A DNA stretch of 64,000 nucleotides from Enterovibrio norvegicus FF-33 (GCF_000286835.2 NZ_AJYD02000003.1:167527-231526), one strand, 5' to 3'; numbered from the stretch's first letter, positions 52,093-63,500 are shown. The notes: generated by a model from the sequence alone, not told the origin. Numbers and translations are program-made.

Positions 52093-53253
52093 TTAGTATC
52101 TCCCCTGACGCGTTGTCGTTGGACTAGAACTTGGGCTAGGCACTCCAGACGGGCCTGACGCTTCCAATTCAATACCGTATTCAATCGCATTGGTATCAGA
52201 ATTGGTACGAGGTTGAGGCGCTTGATTCATCAACTTATCCAAAGGCAGATACAGCAAGTTACCACCGCCCGCTTGTGAGTCAATCAGTACCTTGCTGGTG
52301 TTGCCATAGACTTGCTCCATGGTTTCCAGATAGAGACGATTACGCGTCACTTCAGGTGCAGCCTGATATTCAGGAAGCAGCTTTTCAAACTGCGCCACGT
52401 CACCTTCAGCTTCATTGACGGTTTTCTCACGATAACCCAACGCTTCCTTCTTCAGACGCTCAGCTCGACCCGTTGCCTTAGGCAAAATGTCGTTACTGTA
52501 AGCTTCTGCTTCTTTGATGTAGCGTTCTTCATCTTCTCGCGCTTTGATTGCATCATCGAATGCATCCTGAACTTGTTCCGGAGCTCGCGCGCCTTGTAAG
52601 TTCACATCAACAACCAAGATACCCATATCGTAACGGTCGATAATACGATTGATTTCCGTCTGAGTTTTTGTACGGATCTCTTGACGACCTGTAGTCAGGA
52701 TATCATCCATCACCGCATCACCAATGACCGCACGCAGCGCTGAGTCAGTTGCCTGACGTAGACTGTCATCCGCATTAGTTACCGAGTACAGATACTTTTC
52801 TGGATCTGCAATGCGATACTGAACGTCCATATCAACGCTCACAACGTTTTCATCTTTGGTCAGCATTTCGCCTGAACTACGCAAAGAACGAATCGCTTGG
52901 ACATTGACGGTTGTGACTTCATCAATGAAATTTGGTTTCCAGTTCAGACCAGGCTGAACAATGCGGTTGTACTCACCGAAGCGCAATACAACACCACGCT
53001 CAGCTTCACCGATAGTGTAAAAGCCTGTCGCGCCCCAAATAACCACACCCACAACGGCAACTACGCCCAAACCAGCAGCACTGCTGCCAAAAGATGGTCC
53101 TTTACCTTTACCGCCACCAAACAAACCACTCAGTTTGCGGCTAATTTTACCAAACACCTCATCGAGGTCCGGCGGTCCTTGGTCACGACCTCCGCGATTA
53201 CCCCACGGATCTTTGTCCTGACCGCCATTATTTCCTGGCTCATTCCACGCCAT
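52093..53253 (-). CDS. hflK: FtsH-protease modulator HflK
   Basis: A 386-residue partner of HflC: a Gly/Asp-rich cytoplasmic head (MAWNEPGNNGGQDKDPWG), one span (~57-78), an SPFH domain (EAERGVVLRFGEYNRIVQPGL) and a Ser/Pro/Thr-rich C-terminal tail. Lies 53 nt after hflX. Confidence 0.97.
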   Translation of the reverse strand: MAWNEPGNNGGQDKDPWGNRGGRDQGPPDLDEVFGKISRKLSGLFGGGKGKGPSFGSSAAGLGVVAVVGVVIWGATGFYTIGEAERGVVLRFGEYNRIVQPGLNWKPNFIDEVTTVNVQAIRSLRSSGEMLTKDENVVSVDMDVQYRIADPEKYLYSVTNADDSLRQATDSALRAVIGDAVMDDILTTGRQEIRTKTQTEINRIIDRYDMGILVVDVNLQGARAPEQVQDAFDDAIKAREDEERYIKEAEAYSNDILPKATGRAERLKKEALGYREKTVNEAEGDVAQFEKLLPEYQAAPEVTRNRLYLETMEQVYGNTSKVLIDSQAGGGNLLYLPLDKLMNQAPQPRTNSDTNAIEYGIELEASGPSGVPSPSSSPTTTRQGRY

Positions 53254-53306
53254 TAGAGCACTCCATCAATATGATATGACGATAGTTTTTATACTGTAAC
53301 AGTCTG

Positions 53307-54596
53307 TTAGTTGACGATAAAGTCGCCTAACTCGCTGCCTTCCCGTTTTCTTAACCTTAGCCAATCGGCTTGAGGTAAGCGCACATCGATCAGCAAATGT
53401 CCGTCCTGATCGTATTCTTCTTGCAAAATACAACGCAACCGACAGAATTTACTGTGCATTCTGCCAATGGCCGAAGGTGGAATACGTAAGCGATAGCTTA
53501 CCATAGTCCCCGCCAGCCTTTCGGTCAGTGCCTCAAAAAGAAGATCTATACCCCGATCTGCAAGCGCTGATACCCAAACAATTCTTGGGACGCCTTCATC
53601 ATCACGTTCGATACGCGGCAATGCATCTTCCATATTATCGATCTTGTTCATCACCAACAGAGTTGGTACTTCGTGTGCATCAATCTCTTCAAGAACCACA
53701 TTAACTGCGTCAATGTTCTCCCGGAAACGATCATCACTAGCATCGATGACATGGAGCAATAGCGTCGCTTCTTGCGTCTCTTTGAGCGTAGCTTTAAATG
53801 CCGCAACGAGATCATGGGGCAAATGTCGAATAAATCCAACGGTATCTGCCAAAATAACGTCGCCAACATCTTCCACTTCGATCTTACGCAATGTCGGGTC
53901 AAGCGTTGCAAACAGCTGATCAGCTGCATAAACACCGGCATCCGTAATGCGATTGAACAAAGTAGATTTGCCTGCATTGGTGTATCCCACCAGCGAGACA
54001 GTCGGCACTTCAGCGCGATTTCTTGCGCGTCGCCCCTGCTCTCGTTGTTTGGCGACTTTATCAAGTCTACGCAAAATCGCCTTGACGCGATCACGTAACA
54101 AACGACGGTCAGTCTCTAGCTGAGTTTCACCCGGGCCACGCAAGCCTATACCGCCTTTTTGACGTTCTAAGTGCGTCCAGCCTCGAATAAGTCGAGTCGA
54201 TAGATGACGAAGTTGCGCCAGTTCTACCTGCAACTTACCTTCGTGAGTGCGGGCTCGCTGAGCAAAAATGTCCAAGATTAGGCCGGTGCGATCAAGCACA
54301 CGACATTGAATTAACCGCTCGAGATTTCGCTCCTGCGCAGGTGATAGCGCATGGTTGAAAATGACGATTTCTGCCCCGGTCATCCGGACGGCATCTGCGA
54401 TTTCGAGGGCTTTACCTTCACCAACGAAGTATTTGGAATGCGGGGATTGTCGGCTGCCTGTAATCGTTTGCAACCGCGTAACCCCCGCTGACGATACCAG
54501 CAATTCGAGTTCGCTGAGATCTTCCCATTCGCCTTGTTGGGTGAAGTTGATATGAACTAAAACAGCCTGTTCACCGGCTTCGTAACGGTCAAACAA
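53307..54596 (-). CDS. hflX: Ribosome-associated GTPase HflX
   Basis: A 429-residue GTPase that splits stalled ribosomes. Its N-terminal domain has FNHALSPAQERNLE and DRTGLILDIFAQRARTHEGK; the G domain has VGYTNAGKSTLFN, DTVGFIRHLP and MNKID. The start codon is TTG at 54596 with AAGGAG 8 nt upstream; no ATG is near. Lies 26 nt after hfq. Confidence 0.97.
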   Translation of the reverse strand: MFDRYEAGEQAVLVHINFTQQGEWEDLSELELLVSSAGVTRLQTITGSRQSPHSKYFVGEGKALEIADAVRMTGAEIVIFNHALSPAQERNLERLIQCRVLDRTGLILDIFAQRARTHEGKLQVELAQLRHLSTRLIRGWTHLERQKGGIGLRGPGETQLETDRRLLRDRVKAILRRLDKVAKQREQGRRARNRAEVPTVSLVGYTNAGKSTLFNRITDAGVYAADQLFATLDPTLRKIEVEDVGDVILADTVGFIRHLPHDLVAAFKATLKETQEATLLLHVIDASDDRFRENIDAVNVVLEEIDAHEVPTLLVMNKIDNMEDALPRIERDDEGVPRIVWVSALADRGIDLLFEALTERLAGTMVSYRLRIPPSAIGRMHSKFCRLRCILQEEYDQDGHLLIDVRLPQADWLRLRKREGSELGDFIVN

Positions 54597-54622
54597 GCGA
54601 TCAACTCCTTACCAAAGGATTG

Positions 54623-54907
<285 letters not shown>

Positions 54908-54990
54908 TTATTGGTTTGTAGTTGTATTAGCAACAAAAAGATCAACAACGCCGCTTACAACAATCCAAGTATACCCTGCTCAAACTGCGA

Positions 54991-55917
54991 TCAGGTTAAA
55001 CACTTTGTGACTGTTTGTAACGATAACGGCACGTCGTCGCTATCAAGCCATGTCAAATTGTCCCAGCTACGAAGCCAGGTAATTTGACGCTTGGCTAACT
55101 GACGGGTGGCACACACACCACGATAGACTGCATCATCAATAGAGCAGCTACCCGCCAAATAATCCCACATCTGTCGGTAACCCACGCACCGGATCGAAGG
55201 CATATCTGAATTCAAATCGCCGCGATCGTAAAGCGTACGAACCTCCTCCTCGAAGCCAGCTTCCATCATCTTTTGGAAACGTAACTCAATTCGGCGATGT
55301 AGCTCCCCCCTTTCCTTAGGGGCTATTGCAAATTGGTGAACCTCATATGGCAATGGTTCACCTTTGGTTTCGGTCAACTCAGTCAGAGTTTTACCCGAAA
55401 TACGAAAAACTTCCAGCGCTCTCGACAGTCGCTGAGGATCATTCGGATGAATCCTCGCTCCTGCGACAGGATCGATACTGCACAACTCGTCATGCAGTGA
55501 CTGCCAACCTCGCATCTGCGCTTCCTGCTCAATAGTAGCTCGGATCGCCTGATCCGCAGGAGGCAAAGGTGACAAACCTTCCAATAATGCTTTGAAGTAA
55601 AGCATCGTACCACCAACTAAAAGCGGAATTCTCCCTTTTGCGACAATGTCCGCCATTTCTCGCAGCGCATCGGCGCGAAAATCAGCCGCGGAATATGCCT
55701 CAGAAGGATCGAGAATATCGATCAATCGATGCGGCGCTAATGCCAATTCATGCGCATTAGGTTTAGCGGTGCCAATATTCATATCACGATAGATCAATGC
55801 GCTATCGACACTGATGATATCGACGGGGAACTGTTGTCTTAGCGCGATAGCCAGATCGGTTTTACCCGATGCGGTCGGCCCCATTAAGAAAATTGCCTTA
55901 GGCAAAGCGTTAGTCAT
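54991..55917 (-). CDS. miaA: tRNA dimethylallyltransferase
   Basis: Adds the isopentenyl group to A37 of tRNAs reading UNN codons. It has 308 residues, with P-loop [32 protein letters not shown], the substrate region [16 protein letters not shown] and [13 protein letters not shown]. It overlaps the end of mutL by 8 nt (ATGACTAA). Confidence 0.97.
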   Translation of the reverse strand: MTNALPKAIFLMGPTASGKTDLAIALRQQFPVDIISVDSALIYRDMNIGTAKPNAHELALAPHRLIDILDPSEAYSAADFRADALREMADIVAKGRIPLLVGGTMLYFKALLEGLSPLPPADQAIRATIEQEAQMRGWQSLHDELCSIDPVAGARIHPNDPQRLSRALEVFRISGKTLTELTETKGEPLPYEVHQFAIAPKERGELHRRIELRFQKMMEAGFEEEVRTLYDRGDLNSDMPSIRCVGYRQMWDYLAGSCSIDDAVYRGVCATRQLAKRQITWLRSWDNLTWLDSDDVPLSLQTVTKCLT

Positions 55918-57955
55918 GTTTGAATGCTTCTATTGCCGTTGCCACATCGACCGGACGCAGTAACGTTGAAAAATGCGCTGCTAGCTGATCCTGCCAACAG
56001 TGTTCTAACTCAGTGATCAGTGTAATGGCTTGCGACAGGCCGTAGTCGTCTGTTTTTTGCGTCGCTTGTACTGCCAACCAATCCATCAGTTGTTCCTCAG
56101 AAAGCACATCTTGCTCCCCTTTCTGCGCTAAAACATCCAAAAGTGCAGGAACAAAGTGCTGCAAATTGTGTTTGCGCAGCGGCTGACACACCGCCATCAC
56201 CATAATTTGCGAAGACGATTTCTTTCGGATAACAATACCAAACTGCTGAAGCAGTGCATCATATTGTGCTAATAATTTGATTTCTTGCGCTGACGCTGGC
56301 AAAGCCTGCGGGATCAATAGAGGTTGGGCTTTTAACCCTTCCGAAGAGGCAAAGCGCATCTGACCAAGTATCGAAAGATACGCTGCCGCATCTAAATCCA
56401 ATAGTGCGAAACCATCTATGCGCTGCAACAGCAAATATTTTGATGAGACAATCGCCAGTGCTTTGCCCAATCCTTTATCAACATGGCCGACTGAAATCGG
56501 CGTTTTTGAAAATGCTTTGGGAGGCTCAGCGACTTCATGTTGAGTAGGAACAACAGGGGTTGTCATTAGCGCCTTATAAGCGCGTTGCTCACTGTACGAT
56601 GGCGCTGCTTCACCAAACCGCGCTTTGGTTTCACCGCGATGAGTATTGGTTTTGCTCGTTGTATCAGACTGTGCTCGCCACTCTGTCCCTTCGGACTGTC
56701 CCGGATATCTCGAATCCACATTGGCTTCGGCTTTTGAGTAGGCACTTGAGTCAGACGAAGGAGACGTACCTTCAACTGAACGAGAAGATGCGAAGCCTCG
56801 CGGTTCGGCTGTCGACGAAATTGTCTTCGTCGGCATTGAGATTGAAGAGGTAGACGCCGAACGATGTGCTGGCGAATCAAGCTGAGTACTGTCAGTTGCC
56901 GTTTCATATTCACCCGCTTCTGGGTGTGAATATTGAGCGTCATGCGCCTGCTCTGCTGCCACTTGCATCAATGCATCAGCAACAGCCTGATAGATAAAAT
57001 CATGCACCAATCTCGCTTGATGAAAACGCACTTCATGCTTGGCTGGATGGACATTCACATCCACTTGATGAGGGTCAATATCGATATAAAGCACATATGC
57101 GGCGAATTGATCAGAGCGCAGTGACGCCTCATAGCCTTGTCGAATAGCATGATTAATGAGTTTGTCTTTCATCATGCGCTGATTAACAAAACAATGCTGA
57201 ATATCGTTTTGGGCGCGCGCACCTTGTGGTGTGCATATCCAGCCACGAAGGGTTAATCCTTGATGCTCAAGGCTCACCTCGACGGCCGTTTTAACAAACT
57301 GACTGCCACACGCGGCAGCAAGTCGACGTTCGCGCTGCGCATCATTAGTGGCGGCACGATATTGACGCACCATCGTCCCGTTGTGACGCAATGTAATGGC
57401 CACATCAAAACGGCTTAACGCAATACGTTTAAGCAATTCATCAATGTGGCTAAATTCAGTTTTATCCGTGCGCAGAAACTTACGACGTGCGGGTGTATTA
57501 AAGAATAAATCCACCACTTCCACGGTTGTCCCTACAGGATGAGCAGCAGGTTTAACCTGAACCGCCATATCTCGCCCTTCTGCATAGGCAGACCACGCTT
57601 CTGTTTGTTGCTGCGTGCGAGAAGTCAGTGTCAGACGGGAAACAGAACTAATACTGGCGAGCGCTTCACCACGAAAACCAAGGCTAATGATGGCTTCAAG
57701 ATCGTCAAGGCAGGTGATTTTTGAGGTTGCGTGACGACTAAGCGCTAACTCCAACTCATCTTTGTTAATACCCGAGCCGTTATCACGAATACGAATGAGT
57801 TTGCTGCCGCCTTTTTCGATATCAACATCGATACGTGTCGCACCCGCATCAATGCTATTTTCGACAAGCTCTTTAACCACAGAAGCTGGCCGTTCAACGA
57901 CTTCGCCTGCTGCAATCTGGTTCGCCAGACGAGCAGGTAATATCTGAATCGTCAT
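55910..57955 (-). CDS. mutL: DNA mismatch repair protein MutL
   Basis: The ATP-dependent coordinator of mismatch repair. It has 681 residues: GHKL ATPase (~1-330) with [17 protein letters not shown] and [13 protein letters not shown], a long Ser/Thr-rich linker (~345-480), and a dimerisation domain. The linker is low-complexity and longer than in E. coli (615 aa total). No endonuclease DQHA motif, as expected of MutH-dependent bacteria. Starts 2 nt after amiB. Confidence 0.97.
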   Translation of the reverse strand: MTIQILPARLANQIAAGEVVERPASVVKELVENSIDAGATRIDVDIEKGGSKLIRIRDNGSGINKDELELALSRHATSKITCLDDLEAIISLGFRGEALASISSVSRLTLTSRTQQQTEAWSAYAEGRDMAVQVKPAAHPVGTTVEVVDLFFNTPARRKFLRTDKTEFSHIDELLKRIALSRFDVAITLRHNGTMVRQYRAATNDAQRERRLAAACGSQFVKTAVEVSLEHQGLTLRGWICTPQGARAQNDIQHCFVNQRMMKDKLINHAIRQGYEASLRSDQFAAYVLYIDIDPHQVDVNVHPAKHEVRFHQARLVHDFIYQAVADALMQVAAEQAHDAQYSHPEAGEYETATDSTQLDSPAHRSASTSSISMPTKTISSTAEPRGFASSRSVEGTSPSSDSSAYSKAEANVDSRYPGQSEGTEWRAQSDTTSKTNTHRGETKARFGEAAPSYSEQRAYKALMTTPVVPTQHEVAEPPKAFSKTPISVGHVDKGLGKALAIVSSKYLLLQRIDGFALLDLDAAAYLSILGQMRFASSEGLKAQPLLIPQALPASAQEIKLLAQYDALLQQFGIVIRKKSSSQIMVMAVCQPLRKHNLQHFVPALLDVLAQKGEQDVLSEEQLMDWLAVQATQKTDDYGLSQAITLITELEHCWQDQLAAHFSTLLRPVDVATAIEAFKHD

Positions 57956-57957
57956 GC

Positions 57958-59670
57958 TTAGCTCCCGGGAATAATCAAGGTTTGACCGACCGCCAACTCG
58001 TCTGAGCGTAGCTTATTGACGTTACGGATACTGTCGACCGTCACGCCATAGTTACTGGCGATTTTACCCAGATACTCCCCGCGTTTCACTTTGTGCTGTT
58101 TGTTCTTCGGTTTAATACCGACCACTTTTAACTTCTGGCCCACAGCCAACTCATCAGAACGCAGCTTGTTCGCACTACGTATACTGGCGACCGTCACGCC
58201 GTATTTCGACGCAATTTTGCCAAGGTATTCACCGCGGCCAACAATATGGAGTTTGGTGACCGTTTTACCCGATGAGGTTTTGGCTCCGCGTTGAGGTGCT
58301 GTAGGCTTAGATGACGTCGACGCTAACGTACCTAAGTTTACGTTAGGCACACTCAACACTTGCCCCACTCTCAACGAGTTAGACTTGAGGCCATTTGCGG
58401 CCTTAATTGCAGACACTGTACTGCCGTATTTCTTAGCAATAACGGATAGAGACTGACCGGGTGTCACTTTGTGCTTCACGCCGTTTTTACGAGCAGCCAT
58501 TAAGGTGCCATCTGGCGGAAAGTCTTCAAAATAGGTCAATACCCCTTTGAATACCGCGTTGGCAATTTTTTGCTGATGACCAGAACTCAGCAGAAGCCTT
58601 TCTTCTTTCGGGTTAGTAATAAAACCCGCTTCGACCAACAAGGATGGAATGTCGGGAGATTTCAGTACTGCAAGACTGGCATGTTCAGGGCTGGATTTAT
58701 GCAGCTTTGTCACTTTCCCCATTTCCTTCAATATGCGAATCGCGACGTCATACCCTTCTTTTTGCGAGTTACTAAATTGCAGGTCGAGCACCGCACGACT
58801 GAGATATTCGTCTTCGTTGTCATCAAGTAATGCGCCACCGCCAAGCAAGTTAGATTGCTCTTCATGCTTTTCTATCCAACGACCAATTTCATTGTTTGCG
58901 CGACTACGCGACAACACCCAGACGGATGCACCGCTAGGTTGAGGCTTGTGAAAACCATCCGCATGAATAGAAACGAGAAGATGCGCACCATGTTTACGGG
59001 CAATTTCAGAGCGCTTGTTCAGATCAACAAAGTAATCACCATTTCGCGTCAGTACGGCTTTTAATCCTGGCGTCGCATTTATCTTTTGAGCAACGCGGCG
59101 TGCAATGGAGAGAGTGACGTGTTTTTCGTATTTACGCTTTGGCCCCACGGCGCCAGGGTCATTACCACCATGGCCGGGATCAATCGCAATAATGATGTCA
59201 TCCGTCCCAAACGGCAAGGCGGCTTGAGCTTCTGAAGGTTTCGGTTTTTTCGCCGGCGTCACAGCAATAACTTTTGCACTGTGTGGTAGATCAATAACCA
59301 AACGGTGGCCGTATTCACCACCAGGTGCAAGCGCGAATATCCGAGGAGTACTTTTGTTTTTCAGCTCAAAAACAAGGCGATAACCCCCTTTTTTAGCCGG
59401 ATTGCTTTTACGGATTTTGGTTAAGATTTTACTGTCGCTGATGGTTTTCGGCAATGTCATGCCCAGCGATGTATCTTTGATATCCACCACCAGACGATCA
59501 GGCTTAGTTAGCGTAAAAAACGAATAGGCGGGTTCACTCGCCATATCCATCACAACTCGGGTTTCATCAGGTGCTGGCCAAATACGCACATTTTCGAGTG
59601 AATTCGCCCATGCTGAGGTCATCAACCCCAGCCAACCTATGATCCCTGCTAACACGCCAAGCCAACGCAT
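57958..59670 (-). CDS. amiB: N-acetylmuramoyl-L-alanine amidase with three LysM repeats
   Basis: Cleaves septal peptidoglycan between daughter cells. A signal peptide ([22 protein letters not shown]) is followed by the AMIN domain (~25-130), a linker, amidase_3 (~155-380) with zinc motif [20 protein letters not shown] and VEAGFITN, then three C-terminal LysM repeats (~395-440, ~465-510, ~520-568). The last two LysM units are nearly identical ([15 protein letters not shown] and [11 protein letters not shown] shared). I start at ATG 59670, four nt after tsaE; a TTG at 59697 would overlap tsaE. Confidence 0.95.
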   Translation of the reverse strand: MRWLGVLAGIIGWLGLMTSAWANSLENVRIWPAPDETRVVMDMASEPAYSFFTLTKPDRLVVDIKDTSLGMTLPKTISDSKILTKIRKSNPAKKGGYRLVFELKNKSTPRIFALAPGGEYGHRLVIDLPHSAKVIAVTPAKKPKPSEAQAALPFGTDDIIIAIDPGHGGNDPGAVGPKRKYEKHVTLSIARRVAQKINATPGLKAVLTRNGDYFVDLNKRSEIARKHGAHLLVSIHADGFHKPQPSGASVWVLSRSRANNEIGRWIEKHEEQSNLLGGGALLDDNEDEYLSRAVLDLQFSNSQKEGYDVAIRILKEMGKVTKLHKSSPEHASLAVLKSPDIPSLLVEAGFITNPKEERLLLSSGHQQKIANAVFKGVLTYFEDFPPDGTLMAARKNGVKHKVTPGQSLSVIAKKYGSTVSAIKAANGLKSNSLRVGQVLSVPNVNLGTLASTSSKPTAPQRGAKTSSGKTVTKLHIVGRGEYLGKIASKYGVTVASIRSANKLRSDELAVGQKLKVVGIKPKNKQHKVKRGEYLGKIASNYGVTVDSIRNVNKLRSDELAVGQTLIIPGS

Positions 59671-59674
59671 AAAT

Positions 59675-60142
59675 CTATTTCCACTCCAACGTATCAATCA
59701 GAGCTTCACCGACATCGGTATTGGCTTTCACCTGTACCGTTCGCTGCTCACCGTTATATTTCAGTGTGATATCGAGATCAGGTTCTGGCAATAAACCTTC
59801 ACCTTTTTCCGGCCACTCCACCAAACAAAGCGCGTCAGGCGTGAAGTAATCACGTATCCCCATAAATTCAAGTTCTTCAGGATCGGCCAAACGGTAGAGG
59901 TCGAAATGGTAAACCTGCCAAGAGGCAAGCTGGTAGGGTTCGACGAGTGTATAAGTTGGACTCTTTACGTTACCTGCATGGCCAAGAGATTGAATAAAGC
60001 CGCGCGAAAACGTCGTTTTCCCCGCACCTAAATCTCCATGTAGATAAATCGTAGTTTGCTGTGAACACGCTGCTGCGAGTGCCGCACCAAACGCCACTGT
60101 TGCCTGCTCATCGGCAAGCTCAGTATTGATCATTATTGTCAT
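59675..60142 (-). CDS. tsaE: tRNA threonylcarbamoyladenosine biosynthesis ATPase TsaE
   Basis: The ATPase of the TsaBDE complex that makes t6A37 on ANN-decoding tRNAs. About 155 residues; P-loop [45 protein letters not shown] and LVEWPEKG are diagnostic. ATG 60142 is preferred over an upstream GTG; a third possible ATG is at 60133. Between nnr and amiB as in enterics. Confidence 0.95.
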   Translation of the reverse strand: MTIMINTELADEQATVAFGAALAAACSQQTTIYLHGDLGAGKTTFSRGFIQSLGHAGNVKSPTYTLVEPYQLASWQVYHFDLYRLADPEELEFMGIRDYFTPDALCLVEWPEKGEGLLPEPDLDITLKYNGEQRTVQVKANTDVGEALIDTLEWK

Positions 60143-60179
60143 GTTTCTCACTGCTTTATTGTTTAACGGTCAATCGCCG

Positions 60180-61691
60180 TCAAATCTGCATTTGTTCTAT
60201 GTTATTTCCTAGCAAAGGTAGCAAGTCGCTGGCCAATAGACCACGCGATCCATGCTGCGCTGCGATATCTGCAGCATAACTGTGCAGAAACGCGCCAAAC
60301 CTTGCTGCATCTTCAAGAGATTGAGATTGCGCCAAACAAGACGCTATCACGCCCGTTAACACATCCCCCATTCCACCTGATGCCATGCCGGGGTTTCCTG
60401 CATGGATGACAAAGGAGTGAACGCCATCATAAACGATTGTGCCTGCACCTTTAAGCACCACCACGCCACCGTAGCGATTATGTATTTCTTTGACGGCAGA
60501 AAACCGATCCCGTTCAATTTCTTCAACACTGAGATTCAATAATGTTGCGGCTTCTCCCGGATGAGGAGTGAGTATCCAATTATTTTGCTGGTTTTGGCGT
60601 TGATTTCGACAAGGATCCCTCGAAAGCAATGTTAAACCATCAGCATCGATCACCATCGGCTTACAACTCTCAAGCGCCGCATCAAACACTCGCTTTGACC
60701 AAGCAGATTGACCCAGCCCTGGGCCAAGTGCAATCACATCAGCCCAAGTGAGTATTTCGTTCAGTGCTTTACTGCCTCGCTTTTCTTCCCATTGCCGAGT
60801 CATTAACTCAGGTTGGCGAGCCAATATCGCGGTCACATTCGTTTCATGGGTTAACAATGCCACCAGTCCCGCCCCCGTTCGCAATGCAGCCTGACCACAC
60901 AAAATAATCGCGCCACCTGTCCCTTTTTCACCGCCGATACAAAGAAGGCGCCCGAAATGACCTTTGTGGGCACTTTGGCAGCGAGTGGGTTCCAATTGCC
61001 GCGCTTGCTCTGAACAGAGCAGTGTAACTGAAGAGGGGATATGCGCTTCAAACGCTTGACCTATATCCAGACCATCAAAAATTAACTCGCCGCAATGATC
61101 CACCGCTTTTCCAGTAAAAAGCCCCTGCTTCAATGCGACAAACGTCACCGTGATGTCGGCGCTCACCGCACCGCTAAGCACACCGCCCGTATCAGCATGC
61201 AATCCGCTCGGGATATCAACAGCAAGGACAGGCGACGACGAGGCATTAATCGACGCAATAGCATCACGATAGCACCCCGACACATCCCGTGATAAACCGG
61301 TACCAAGCAGCGCATCAATAATCAGATCACGGGGTTCATCGGGCAAATCCCCCGTTAAGATCGTCCCACCTTGTTTTACGAAGGCTTGCTGCGCTAACAA
61401 GGCATCGCCTGTGATCTTAAGAGGGTCGCAGGCAGACCAAAGGGTCACATTTAAACCCGCTTCAAGCGCTAATCGCCCTACCACATAGCCATCGCCACCA
61501 TTATTACCACTGCCACAACAAATCAGGATCTTATCCGCTTCAGGCCAACGCTGACAAAGTACGTTAAACACGGCGAATCCCGCATGCGTCATTAAATCGT
61601 ACATTTTCACACCAAGATCCGATGCGATCTTGCGTTCTCCGTCTCTAACCTGATCCGATCGATACAGGGAGTGTGGTAAACTTGCCGTCAT
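60180..61691 (-). CDS. nnr: Bifunctional NAD(P)H-hydrate epimerase / ADP-dependent dehydratase
   Basis: Repairs hydrated NAD(P)H. It has 503 residues: N-terminal YjeF epimerase (~1-220; CCGSGNNGGDGYVVGRLA, DALLGTGLSRDVSG) and C-terminal ribokinase-like dehydratase (~230-500; GGEKGTGGAIILCGQAAL, ALGPGLGQS, LTPHPGEAA, GNPGMASGGMGDVLTGVIA). Divergent from queG with start codons only 23 nt apart. Confidence 0.96.
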   Translation of the reverse strand: MTASLPHSLYRSDQVRDGERKIASDLGVKMYDLMTHAGFAVFNVLCQRWPEADKILICCGSGNNGGDGYVVGRLALEAGLNVTLWSACDPLKITGDALLAQQAFVKQGGTILTGDLPDEPRDLIIDALLGTGLSRDVSGCYRDAIASINASSSPVLAVDIPSGLHADTGGVLSGAVSADITVTFVALKQGLFTGKAVDHCGELIFDGLDIGQAFEAHIPSSVTLLCSEQARQLEPTRCQSAHKGHFGRLLCIGGEKGTGGAIILCGQAALRTGAGLVALLTHETNVTAILARQPELMTRQWEEKRGSKALNEILTWADVIALGPGLGQSAWSKRVFDAALESCKPMVIDADGLTLLSRDPCRNQRQNQQNNWILTPHPGEAATLLNLSVEEIERDRFSAVKEIHNRYGGVVVLKGAGTIVYDGVHSFVIHAGNPGMASGGMGDVLTGVIASCLAQSQSLEDAARFGAFLHSYAADIAAQHGSRGLLASDLLPLLGNNIEQMQI

Positions 61692-61714
61692 CTTCAGCTA
61701 TCCATCCTGATCTT

Positions 61715-62869
61715 ATGTCTGACTCTCGATCTCTATCGTCGATCAATTTTAACCAACTTGCTGAAAATATCAGGCAATGGGGGCGTGAACTAGGTTTTCA
61801 GCATATTGGTATTACCGATATTGATCTCCGTCAGCATGAAGCCCAACTTCAACGATGGCTTGACGCTGGTTATCATGGCGAAATGGATTGGATGGCGCGC
61901 CACGGCATGATGCGTGCCCGCCCACAAGAGTTGGTTGAAGGGACTATTCGCGTCATCAGCGCGCGTATGGACTATCTGCCACCCAATGCGGGGTTTGCCA
62001 AAACGCTCGACGACCCTTCGCTTGCCTACATTAGCCGCTACGCGCTTGGCCGTGATTACCACAAGCTGATCAGAAACCGACTGAAAAAATTAGGCGATCG
62101 CATCTCACAAGAAGTCGGACCGTTTGGCTACCGCCCATTTGTTGATTCCGCCCCTGTGCTGGAGCGCCCTCTGGCGGAAAAGGCAGGACTTGGCTGGACT
62201 GGCAAACACTCGCTCTTACTCAGTAAAGAGGCCGGTTCATGGTTCTTCCTCGGCGAGCTATTAGTAGATTTGCCGCTTCCTGTGGACGCGCCGCAAGATA
62301 ACCTCTGTGGGAAATGCGTTGCCTGCATGACCTCATGCCCAACCAATGCCATCGTTGATAATACCGTGGTAGATGCGCGACGCTGTATTTCTTATCTCAC
62401 TATAGAGCTTGATGGCCCTATTCCTGAGGAGTTTCGCGTTGCTATGGGTAACCGAATTTATGGCTGTGACGACTGCCAGTTAGTCTGCCCTTATAATCGT
62501 GAGGCTGAACTCACACAAGAAGCGGACTTCCACGGTCGACCAAGTTTGGTTCAACAATCATTAAAAACGCTTTTCAGTTGGGATGAATATACATTTTTAA
62601 AAGAAACTGAAGGCTCTGCAATTCGCCGTATAGGCCACGAAAAATGGCGCAGGAACCTGTCAGTTGCGATGGGGAACGCACCTTACGACCCAGAAATTAT
62701 TGAGCTTTTACAAGCAGCTAAAAGTTTCTCTGCTATGCTTGATGAGCATCTCGATTGGGCTATCGCTCAGCAAGTCGAGCGCAAAAAGGAAGCAGCGATT
62801 AGTGTACAGCCCGCTTCAACTAAACGGCTAGTCCGAATAGTCCAAAAAGGTTTGCCTAGAGACGCATAA
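61715..62869 (+). CDS. queG: Epoxyqueuosine reductase QueG
   Basis: Performs the last step of queuosine synthesis in tRNA, using cobalamin and two 4Fe-4S clusters. About 384 residues from ATG 61715. Cluster cysteines: CGKCVACMTSCPTNAI and CDDCQLVCPYN. Core: FGYRPFVDSAPVLERPLAEKAGLGWTGKH. A longer in-frame GTG start at 61673 would run into nnr. The C-terminal HEAT-like region is RNLSVAMGNA. Confidence 0.95.
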   Translation: MSDSRSLSSINFNQLAENIRQWGRELGFQHIGITDIDLRQHEAQLQRWLDAGYHGEMDWMARHGMMRARPQELVEGTIRVISARMDYLPPNAGFAKTLDDPSLAYISRYALGRDYHKLIRNRLKKLGDRISQEVGPFGYRPFVDSAPVLERPLAEKAGLGWTGKHSLLLSKEAGSWFFLGELLVDLPLPVDAPQDNLCGKCVACMTSCPTNAIVDNTVVDARRCISYLTIELDGPIPEEFRVAMGNRIYGCDDCQLVCPYNREAELTQEADFHGRPSLVQQSLKTLFSWDEYTFLKETEGSAIRRIGHEKWRRNLSVAMGNAPYDPEIIELLQAAKSFSAMLDEHLDWAIAQQVERKKEAAISVQPASTKRLVRIVQKGLPRDA

Positions 62870-62951
62870 ATCATGCAAATCTTGACGAATTTACCAGTTT
62901 TCAATCGATAAAAGTTCAAAAATAAGACACAGATTCACTTCTGCTGCGCAA

Positions 62952-63239
62952 TGTGGAAAACATTTTCAGTACGCCATAAATCAGTGCATATCAATAAAGT
63001 TAAACACAATCTGTGAATAATCTCGGCGTGATGTCACGTAAGGTGACAAGGTTGGGGATAAACGCTTGAAAAGTTATTTCTCGAAAAACACTAACCCAAT
63101 AAAAACATACAGTTATACAAAAGCTCATGCACAAGCATGAGTTATCCACTGATCATCTTCCGAGCAGGTAACTCTGCGAAAGGTCACACCTTCAAATATT
63201 CATCAACGGCTTTACCCACAACTTGGTCGCTGTGGATAA
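62952..63239. other. DnaA-box cluster, candidate datA locus
   Basis: In the queG / tRNA-Gly gap I see DnaA-box-like 9-mers: 62952-62960 (TTTTCCACA, minus), 63012-63020 (TTATTCACA, minus), 63053-63061 (TTATCCCCA, minus), 63142-63150 (TTATCCACT, plus), 63212-63220 (TTACCCACA, plus) and 63231-63239 (TTATCCACA, perfect, minus); TTATACAAA at 63113-63121 is a weaker one. E. coli datA, a DnaA-titrating and DnaA-ATP-hydrolysing site, lies in the same gene context between queG and the glyV tRNAs. Confidence 0.72.
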
Positions 63240-63456
63240 CTCTGTGAGAAACATATAAATGCGAACAACTATGCCTCAGTGGCATAGTAGGAATTACTTT
63301 AGTATTCAGATTTTAGCTGGGCTAGACCTTGCCCTGAGATAATGCTTCACAGCATTAAAGACAACGACTCGCTGTACCCTACATATAACTGGTACATATT
63401 CCGCGAAGTGTTGATGCTTACAGACGATTTACTGTAAGAAATTGAAACGAAACACA

Positions 63457-63496
63457 AGGCTTCTTGTATCTCGTGCCTCTGAAGTATCAGAAGCCT
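63457..63496 (-). terminator. Probable terminator of the tRNA-Gly transcript
   Basis: Arms AGGCTTCT (63457-63464) and AGAAGCCT (63489-63496) pair across a 24-nt loop just past the 3' end of the first-listed tRNA; the minus-strand sequence then reads TGTGTTTCGTTTC. The large loop and imperfect T tract make it a moderate call. Confidence 0.5.
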
Positions 63497-63500
63497 AAAT

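Noticed and set aside
62870..63260. Calling the DnaA-box cluster the chromosomal origin
   Set aside because: No clear AT-rich 13-mer unwinding element, few GATC sites, and the neighbours are not the gidA/mioC or dnaA genes that flank gammaproteobacterial origins.
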